Below are positions 7,386 to 11,690 of a stretch of DNA of 11,690 nucleotides, piece after piece. The DNA is from Rhodospirillaceae bacterium (GTDB lineage: Bacteria; Pseudomonadota; Alphaproteobacteria; Rhodospirillales; 2-02-FULL-58-16). The position numbers and the translations under genes were made by a program. Numbering within the stretch: position 1 is the stretch's first letter; each line of letters opens with the position of its first letter. The notes under the pieces are model-generated. The model was not told the DNA's origin. It was given only the letters and a program-made list of their open reading frames with translations, and did no database searches. The stretch spans positions 1 to 11,690 of the forward strand of contig DUZD01000065.1 of NCBI GenBank assembly GCA_013349695.1, in the 5' to 3' direction.

Positions 7386-7997
7386 ATGCAAAAGTTCACC
7401 AAGCTTACCGGCGTCGCCGCGCCCTTGCCGATGATCAATGTCGATACCGATATGATCATCCCCAAGCAGTTCCTCAAAACGATCGAACGCACGGGCCTGG
7501 GCAAGAGCCTGTTTTACGAGCTGCGCTACAACGAGGACGGCTCCGAAAAGACCGAATTCGTGCTCAACAAGCGGCCCTACCGCGACGCCGCCATATTGAT
7601 CGCCGGCGACAATTTCGGTTGCGGCTCGTCGCGGGAACATGCCCCCTGGGCGATCCTCGACTTCGGCATCCGCTGCGTCATCGCGCCGGGTTTCGCCGAC
7701 ATCTTCTTTAACAACTGTTTCAAGAACGGGATTTTGCCGATCAAGCTGCCGCAAGAGAAGATCGACAAACTGATGGAAGAGGCCGGGAAAAGCGCCAATC
7801 CCACCCTCGCCGTCGAGTTGGAGAGCCAGACCGTCACCGGCGCCGACGGCGGCGTGATCCGTTTCGACATCGATCCGTACCGCAAGAAATGCTTGCTCGA
7901 AGGCTTGGACGACATCGGCCTGACCTTGCAAAAGATCGGCAAAATCGACGCTTTCGAGGAGCAAAACAAAGCCAGCCAACCATGGCTCTTCGCCTGA
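7386..7997 (+). CDS. leuD: 3-isopropylmalate dehydratase small subunit (LeuD)
   Basis: Small, swivelling subunit of isopropylmalate isomerase, partner of LeuC in leucine synthesis. The 203-aa length is normal. Visible motifs are the N-terminal NVDTDMIIPKQFL, the substrate-binding loop NFGCGSSREHAPWAI (from about residue 76), then IAPGFADIFFNNCFKNGILPI, and the C-terminal FDIDPYRKKCLLEGLDDIGLTL. AGAGGA at 7375-7380 is ideally placed for ATG 7386. The gene and its ribosome-binding site are intact despite the insertion upstream, so the enzyme should still be made. Transcription from a promoter before leuC would have to pass through the inserted gene, because no obvious promoter lies in the 31-nt gap. 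Confidence 0.97.
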   Translation: MQKFTKLTGVAAPLPMINVDTDMIIPKQFLKTIERTGLGKSLFYELRYNEDGSEKTEFVLNKRPYRDAAILIAGDNFGCGSSREHAPWAILDFGIRCVIAPGFADIFFNNCFKNGILPIKLPQEKIDKLMEEAGKSANPTLAVELESQTVTGADGGVIRFDIDPYRKKCLLEGLDDIGLTLQKIGKIDAFEEQNKASQPWLFA

Positions 7998-8024
7998 CGG
8001 AAAATTTTTAAGGAATCCCGAACC

Positions 8025-9143
8025 ATGTCTCTCCGGAAAAACAAAAAACTGCTGATCCTCCCCGGCGATGGCATAGGCCCGGAAGTGATGGCCGAAGCCC
8101 GGCGCGTCATCGAGTGGATGGCGAAGCACCGCTCCTTGACTTTCGACGTCGCCGAGGGACTGGTCGGCGGCGCTTCCTTGGACGCCCACGGCGCGCCGCT
8201 GACCGACGCCACCCTGAGCGAAGCCATGGCCGCCGACGCGGTGTTGCTCGGCGCCGTCGGCGGACCGCAATGGGACGATTTGGCGTTCGAGAAAAAGCCC
8301 GAACGCGGTCTTCTTCGCTTGCGCAAGGAAATGGACCTGTTTGCCAACCTGCGCCCGGCGGTCGTCTTCGACGCCCTGGCCGATGCCTCGACATTGAAGC
8401 CGGACGTGGTCAAGGGCCTGGACATCATGATCGTCCGCGAGCTCACCGGCGGCGTTTATTTCGGCGAGCCGCGCGGCATCGAGGAACTCCCCGACGGCAC
8501 CCGGCGGGGCGTCAACACGCAAGTCTACACCAGCCCGGAGATCCAGCGCGTCGCACGGGTCGCCTTCGAGCTGGCGGGCAAGCGCAGGCGCCTGGTTTGC
8601 TCGGCGGAAAAAAGCAACGTCATGGAAAGCGGCGCCCTGTGGCGCGAGGAGGTGCAAAAGGTCCACGACGAGGAATTCCCGGACGTCGAACTTTCCCACA
8701 TGTACGCCGACAACTGCGCCATGCAACTGGTGCGGAACCCCAAACAGTTCGATGTCATCGTCACCGACAATCTGTTCGGCGACATCCTTTCCGACGAGGC
8801 CGCCATGCTCACCGGCTCCCTGGGCATGCTGCCCTCGGCGTCACTGGGGATGGCGGATTCCCAGGGCCGCCGCCCGGCCCTTTACGAACCGGTGCACGGC
8901 GCCGCCCCGGACATCGCCGGCAAAGACATGGCCAACCCGTCGGCGGCGCTGTTGAGCCTGGCCATGATGCTACGCTATTCCTTCGATTTGGGCGGCGAAG
9001 CCGATCTTATTGAAACCGCCGTCAAGAGCGTGCTTAACGGCGGCCTCAGAACCGCCGACATCATGGAGCCCGGCAAAGCCAGGGTGTCGACGACGGTGAT
9101 GGGAGAGGCCATCATCGGCGAACTCGACAAGCTGGCGGGATAG
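8025..9143 (+). CDS. leuB: 3-isopropylmalate dehydrogenase (LeuB)
   Basis: NAD-dependent oxidative decarboxylase giving 2-oxoisocaproate, the third specific step of leucine synthesis. The 372-aa protein has the start LLILPGDGIGPEVM, NLRPAVVF, the active-site Tyr145 in RELTGGVYFGEPR, Lys196 in SAEKSNVMES, and the metal-binding Asp229 (YADNCAMQLV), Asp253 and Asp257 (DNLFGDILSDEAAML). The C-terminal EPVHGAAPDIAGKDMANPSA segment contributes to cofactor binding. AAGGAA at 8010-8015 supports ATG 8025. It lies 27 nt after leuD and completes the leuC-leuD-leuB set. Confidence 0.97.
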   Translation: MSLRKNKKLLILPGDGIGPEVMAEARRVIEWMAKHRSLTFDVAEGLVGGASLDAHGAPLTDATLSEAMAADAVLLGAVGGPQWDDLAFEKKPERGLLRLRKEMDLFANLRPAVVFDALADASTLKPDVVKGLDIMIVRELTGGVYFGEPRGIEELPDGTRRGVNTQVYTSPEIQRVARVAFELAGKRRRLVCSAEKSNVMESGALWREEVQKVHDEEFPDVELSHMYADNCAMQLVRNPKQFDVIVTDNLFGDILSDEAAMLTGSLGMLPSASLGMADSQGRRPALYEPVHGAAPDIAGKDMANPSAALLSLAMMLRYSFDLGGEADLIETAVKSVLNGGLRTADIMEPGKARVSTTVMGEAIIGELDKLAG

Positions 9144-9253
9144 GGCAAGGCACCGAGTCGGCGGACCTCCCCTTGCAATGCGACGGCAACAGTCGTAAGT
9201 GAACCGACGCTGGCTCTTTGCGGGGTGGGTCGGGGAATTCGGAGTTTCGGATC

Positions 9254-10285
9254 ATGGCTTACAAAGTTGCGGTCGTCGGCGCTACCGGTAACGTCGGCCG
9301 CGAGATTCTCCGGACCATGGCCGAGCGGGAGTTCCCCGCCGGCGAAACCGTGGCGCTGGCATCCGAACGTTCCGTCGGCGTCGAACTTTCCTACGGCGAG
9401 GAGGAAACGCTCAACGTCGGCAACTTGGCCGAGTACGACTTCACCGGCACCGACATCGTCCTGTCCTCGCCCGGCGCCGCGGTTTCGGCCAAATTCACTC
9501 CCAAGGCCGCCGCCGCCGGCGCCGTGGTCGTTGACAACACGTCTCAATACCGCATGCACCCGGACGTGCCCTTGGTCATTCCCGAAGTCAATCCCGAGGC
9601 CATTGCCGGTTTCAGGAAGCGCGGCATCATCGCCAACCCCAACTGCTCGACCATCCAGATGGTCATGGCCCTGAAACCGTTGCACGATCTGGCGCCGATC
9701 AAGCGGGTGGTGGTGGCCACCTACCAGTCGACCTCGGGGGCCGGCAAGGAGGCCATGGACGAGCTGTTCGAACAGACCCGCGGCGTTTATGTCAACGAAT
9801 CGTTCCATAAATTCCGCAACAAGTTCACCAAGCAGATCGCCTTCAACGTCATTCCCCACATCGACGACTTCATGGACGACGGCGCGACCAGGGAGGAATG
9901 GAAAATGGTCGCGGAAACCAGGAAGATCCTCGACCCCGACATCCAGGTGACGGCGACCTGCGTGCGGGTTCCGGTTTTCATCGGCCACGCCGAGGCGGTG
10001 AACGTGGAGTTCGCGACAGCCGTTTCCGAGGACGAAGCGCGCGCCGCGCTGAGAGCGGCGCCGGGGATTTCCGTCGTCGATCGCCGCGCCGACGAAGGCT
10101 ATGTCACGCCCGCCGAGTGCGCCGGCGAGGATGCGGTCTATGTCAGCCGCATCCGCAAGGATCCGACGGTGAAGAACGGCCTCAACCTTTGGGTGGTGGC
10201 CGACAACCTGCGCAAGGGGGCGGCGCTGAACACCGTGCAGATCGCCGAGGAGTTGATCAGGTCGTATATGAGAAGGGCGGCCTGA
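9254..10285 (+). CDS. asd: Aspartate-semialdehyde dehydrogenase
   Basis: NADP-dependent enzyme that reduces aspartyl phosphate to aspartate semialdehyde, the branch point to lysine/diaminopimelate, threonine and methionine. It is therefore needed for the cell wall as well as for amino acids. From ATG 9254 it is 343 aa. Visible features are the nucleotide-binding start VAVVGATGNVGREIL, the catalytic Cys131 in NPNCSTIQM, TYQSTSGAGKEAMDEL, and the likely general base His245 in VPVFIGHAEAV. GGAG at 9241-9244 serves as ribosome-binding site; upstream in-frame codons from 9218 lack support. The 110-nt gap after leuB shows no convincing promoter. No normal terminator follows: 28 nt downstream lies a palindromic MITE. 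Confidence 0.96.
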   Translation: MAYKVAVVGATGNVGREILRTMAEREFPAGETVALASERSVGVELSYGEEETLNVGNLAEYDFTGTDIVLSSPGAAVSAKFTPKAAAAGAVVVDNTSQYRMHPDVPLVIPEVNPEAIAGFRKRGIIANPNCSTIQMVMALKPLHDLAPIKRVVVATYQSTSGAGKEAMDELFEQTRGVYVNESFHKFRNKFTKQIAFNVIPHIDDFMDDGATREEWKMVAETRKILDPDIQVTATCVRVPVFIGHAEAVNVEFATAVSEDEARAALRAAPGISVVDRRADEGYVTPAECAGEDAVYVSRIRKDPTVKNGLNLWVVADNLRKGAALNTVQIAEELIRSYMRRAA

Positions 10286-10313
10286 CCGCCTTCACCGGCA
10301 TGGCTCAACTTAA

Positions 10314-10474
10314 GAGCCTATCCGAATAACTGGAGGCGTTTGTGATGAGACCAAATCAGGCCTCCGCGGCGTTGCCGCTTCTTGCCGATGCGCCGGCATC
10401 GCCGGCGAAGCGGCGCCTTGCGGTCCTCCTGATTTGGTCTCATCACAAACGCCTCCAGTTATTCGGATAGGCTC
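10314..10474. mobile_element. 161-bp MITE with IS5-type ends and TAA target duplication
   Basis: The outer 47 bases (10314-10360) are repeated perfectly in inverted form at 10428-10474, starting GAGCCTATCCGAATAACTGG. The same triplet TAA flanks both sides (10311-10313 and 10475-10477). A 3-bp TNA duplication and ends beginning GAGCC fit the IS1031/IS427-type branch of the IS5 family as I know it. The 67-bp centre is itself imperfectly palindromic (for example GCCGCTTC at 10374-10381 against GAAGCGGC at 10407-10414) and has no coding capacity. This is a non-autonomous element that would need a transposase in trans. The perfect arms suggest recent activity or strong constraint. In RNA it would fold into one long hairpin between the convergent asd and mazF. 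Confidence 0.88.
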
Positions 10475-10815
10475 TAAATAAGGGTATGAAGCTTCAATCG
10501 AACGTCCGCGACTACACCCTCTGGCGCTTTGTCGGCGAAAGTGGCGTTACGGGCGCGCCAATCCAAACTTTTAAGGTGGTCGGTTAAAACAACGCCGGAC
10601 ACTTTCAGACCGTCGGGTATCGGCGTCTCGAAGGGATAGCCCTTAACCTTACTAGTAATCGGACACATTAGCGCCAAGCTGGTCGCCTGGTTGTAAGCCT
10701 TCGGCGACAACACAAGCGCCGGACGGCGCCCTTCCTGTTCGCGCCCTGCTTGTGGATTGAATTCCAGCCAAACAATATCGCTCCTGTCCGGGGTATACCC
10801 TTTCTTTCTTACCAT
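10474..10815 (-). CDS. mazF: MazF-type endoribonuclease toxin
   Basis: Type II toxin that cleaves single-stranded mRNA at short motifs and halts growth when MazE is degraded. The 113-aa product follows the family closely: DRSDIVWLEFNPQAGREQEG, RRPALVLSP with the probable catalytic Arg31, PITSKVKGYPFE with Thr54, and LTDHLKSLDWRARNA near the C-terminus. It overlaps the end of mazE by 7 nt (10809-10815), as expected for a coupled pair. The stop codon TAG (10474-10476) uses the terminal base of the MITE plus its TAA duplication. Removing the MITE in silico gives TAA at the same place, so the protein is unchanged and should be functional. Confidence 0.94.
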   Translation of the reverse strand: MVRKKGYTPDRSDIVWLEFNPQAGREQEGRRPALVLSPKAYNQATSLALMCPITSKVKGYPFETPIPDGLKVSGVVLTDHLKSLDWRARNATFADKAPEGVVADVRLKLHTLI

Positions 10816-11042
10816 TCTTCGTGACCCATGGGCTCGCCGATCTCTGTTTCGCCGTGTAGATTCTCAAGCGTCACGCCGTCGAGCAACCCCTGTAACGTAT
10901 ACTTCGGTTTTTCCAGCACAATGCGCTCGCTGGTCGCTGTAATTTCAATGGCGGAGCCGTTCGTAACGCCGAGTTGTTCGGCGAACGCGCGTGGAATACG
11001 CACCGCCAAGCTATGGCCCCATTTCGAAACCTGCGTTCTCAA
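10809..11042 (-). CDS. mazE: MazE-type antitoxin (AbrB-like DNA-binding fold)
   Basis: Labile antitoxin that binds and neutralises MazF and represses its own promoter. The 77-aa product has the SpoVT/AbrB-like dimeric N-terminus (residues about 1-48: TQVSKWGHSLAVRIPRAFAE). Its acidic C-terminal toxin-binding tail is LLDGVTLENLHGETEIGEP, close to the E. coli MazE tail in pattern. The start codon is TTG at 11040-11042. It is supported by AAGAAGG (11051-11057 on the complementary strand), 8 nt upstream, and by the conserved N-terminus beginning immediately. A promoter and palindrome lie just upstream. The pair is convergent with asd and flanked by mobile elements, consistent with horizontal acquisition. 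Confidence 0.92.
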   Translation of the reverse strand: MRTQVSKWGHSLAVRIPRAFAEQLGVTNGSAIEITATSERIVLEKPKYTLQGLLDGVTLENLHGETEIGEPMGHEEW

Positions 11043-11064
11043 AATTCAATCCTTCTTGATTTAT

Positions 11065-11083
11065 GTATCTACAATAAAGATAC
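11065..11083. promoter_or_regulatory. Palindromic operator candidate for MazE/MazEF autoregulation
   Basis: GTATCT (11065-11070) and AGATAC (11078-11083) form a 6-bp inverted repeat with a 7-nt spacer. It covers the -10 element and the predicted start of the mazEF promoter. MazE-type antitoxins bind palindromes at this place, so autorepression is a reasonable inference. Confidence 0.5.
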
Positions 11084-11105
11084 TTTCTACTTAAGAAAAT
11101 TTCAA
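11077..11105 (-). promoter_or_regulatory. mazEF promoter
   Basis: On the minus strand TTGAAA (11100-11105, 5 of 6 matches to the -35 consensus) is separated by exactly 17 nt from TATCTT (11077-11082, 4 of 6 matches to the -10). Transcription would start near 11070, about 28 nt before the TTG start of mazE. Confidence 0.65.
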
Positions 11106-11145
11106 GTCCTACGGAAAGAAGAGGGGGGAGGGGTGGCCTTGTATC

Positions 11146-11517
11146 TTACTTGAGCGGCGGGATGTGTTTCGAATGACCCTGTGGCGCTTCAGGACGCGCC
11201 GGCGGCATCAGTGTTGCCGCCGCCGCCTGGTTTCGTCTCGATGGCCGTCGATTCGGCCTCTTCGGGGGGGGGTTGATCAAGACGTTGATCTCGTCCTGAG
11301 TCATTTTCTCTTTCTTTTTCTTCATCTCCCGGCGACGCTCGTCTTTAGCAGAATCCGATGACTTGCGCCTGCGGTCGGGACCGAAAAAGCCTTCTTTGAG
11401 GCGGACGAACGGGCGGGGTCTTTCGATGAGCGCTTCAATCCGCTCGAAAAGGGTGTTCGCCGAGATCGGCTTAACCAAGAACTCGTTGACGCCGGCATCT
11501 CTCGCTTTAACCCGCAT
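11146..11517 (-). pseudogene. Truncated CheY-like response regulator, 5' end lost at an IS element
   Basis: Only the C-terminal end of the receiver domain remains: ARDAGVNEFLVKPISANTLF with the switch Lys, then FERIEALIERPRPFV. A charged and proline-rich tail follows (KDERRREMKKKKEKMTQDE, then NPPPKRPNRRPSRRNQ). The N-terminal acidic pocket and the phospho-acceptor Asp are absent. Reading upstream of Met 11517, the frame gives unrelated residues and reaches a stop near 11574, inside the IS1380-like element. Similarity therefore ends near 11510-11520. The apparent ATG is fortuitous at the junction, and no ribosome-binding site or promoter was seen for it. The 5' part may survive on the other side of the IS, beyond the window. 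Confidence 0.8.
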
Positions 11518-11560
11518 TGCCCAGATGACCCTGTAATTTGACGACAGCGCACCCGGATTA

Positions 11561-11569
11561 TGGTATAAG
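11561..11569 (+). promoter_or_regulatory. Extended -10 promoter candidate for the IS transposase
   Basis: TGG followed by TATAAG (11564-11569) is an extended -10 element about 36 nt before the transposase ATG. TTGACG (11538-11543) lies upstream at a 20-nt spacing, too long for a good -35, so activity would rest on the extended -10. Confidence 0.35.
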
Positions 11570-11604
11570 AATCATTATTTTATAGACAGACTTGGGGTGT
11601 TGAT

Positions 11605-11690
11605 ATGGCTCACCCGATGGGTGAATCGAAAGAGGGGGTTCTGAGGCTGGATTTTGACCGCCGGCTGAAGCTTGAGTTCCACGGTTCCAA
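11605..11690 (+). CDS. IS1380-family transposase, N-terminal fragment cut by the window edge
   Basis: Only 28 codons are visible, including GVLRLDFDRRLKLEFHGS. I recognise this N-terminus as that of one group of IS1380-family DDE transposases. The ATG at 11605 follows GGGGTG at 11594-11599; an in-frame ATG at 11617 is an alternative start. No catalytic residues fall inside the visible part, so integrity cannot be judged. It is transcribed away from the truncated response regulator. Confidence 0.7.
   Translation, partial: MAHPMGESKEGVLRLDFDRRLKLEFHGS

Larger units (their letters stand above)
11519..11690 (+). mobile_element. Left end of an IS1380-like insertion sequence (runs off window)
   Basis: The response-regulator sequence stops abruptly near 11510-11520. 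What follows is a short non-coding leader and the start of a transposase gene at 11605. The exact boundary is uncertain by several bases because the other end, with its inverted repeat and target duplication, is outside the window. The start GCCCAGATGACCCTGTAATT is taken as the probable terminal region. Confidence 0.65.

Noticed and set aside
7329..8726. 465-codon minus-strand open frame opposite leuD and leuB
   Set aside because: Shadow of the conserved leuD and leuB sequences; no domain pattern or ribosome-binding support.
9173..9201. Promoter-like TTGCAA - 17 nt - TAAGTG before asd
   Set aside because: The -10 matches only two consensus bases and the -35 is weak; not better than chance.
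10361..10427. Palindromic centre of the MITE considered as a CRISPR repeat or small RNA gene
   Set aside because: It is a single copy nested in the inverted-repeat element, with no spacers and no promoter of its own.

Overview
The window looks like a GC-rich alphaproteobacterial chromosome, most likely Rhodospirillales-like. This is inferred from protein style, from gene order (ffh-rpsP-rimM-trmD-rplS followed by leuC, leuD, leuB and asd), and from the Ala/Lys/Glu-rich C-terminal tails on ribosomal proteins S16 and L19. I could not run a search, so the taxon is an inference.

Layout. (1) Positions 1-912 hold an OmpR/PhoB-type response regulator with its upstream region. (2) Positions 913-1142 hold a candidate sigma70-type promoter, then a textbook intrinsic terminator hairpin directly in front of ffh. 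(3) Positions 1143-4940 are a translation/protein-targeting cluster: Ffh (SRP GTPase), ribosomal protein S16, RimM, TrmD and L19. Two junctions (rimM/trmD and trmD/rplS) are coupled or overlapping. (4) Positions 5008-9143 carry the leucine genes leuC, leuD and leuB. The normally adjacent leuC and leuD are separated by a 918-bp, visibly AT-richer foreign gene. It encodes an N-terminal Cys4 zinc-ribbon-like module and a C-terminal domain resembling nucleoside 2-deoxyribosyltransferase/TIR-like proteins. (5) Positions 9254-10285 are asd (aspartate-semialdehyde dehydrogenase).

From 10286 the window becomes accessory. A 161-bp palindromic MITE with 47-bp perfect terminal inverted repeats and a TAA target duplication sits between asd and a convergent mazE-mazF toxin-antitoxin pair, and its last base forms part of the toxin stop codon. 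The mazEF promoter and a palindromic operator candidate are visible. Next comes the 3' part of a CheY-like response regulator whose front half is lost at the left end of an IS1380-like element. That element's transposase gene begins at 11605 and runs off the window.

The first 6.4 kb and 7386-10285 are ordinary core metabolism and translation. The items most worth a second look are the gene inserted inside the leu cluster, the terminator-like leader of ffh, and the MITE placed exactly at the mazF stop.
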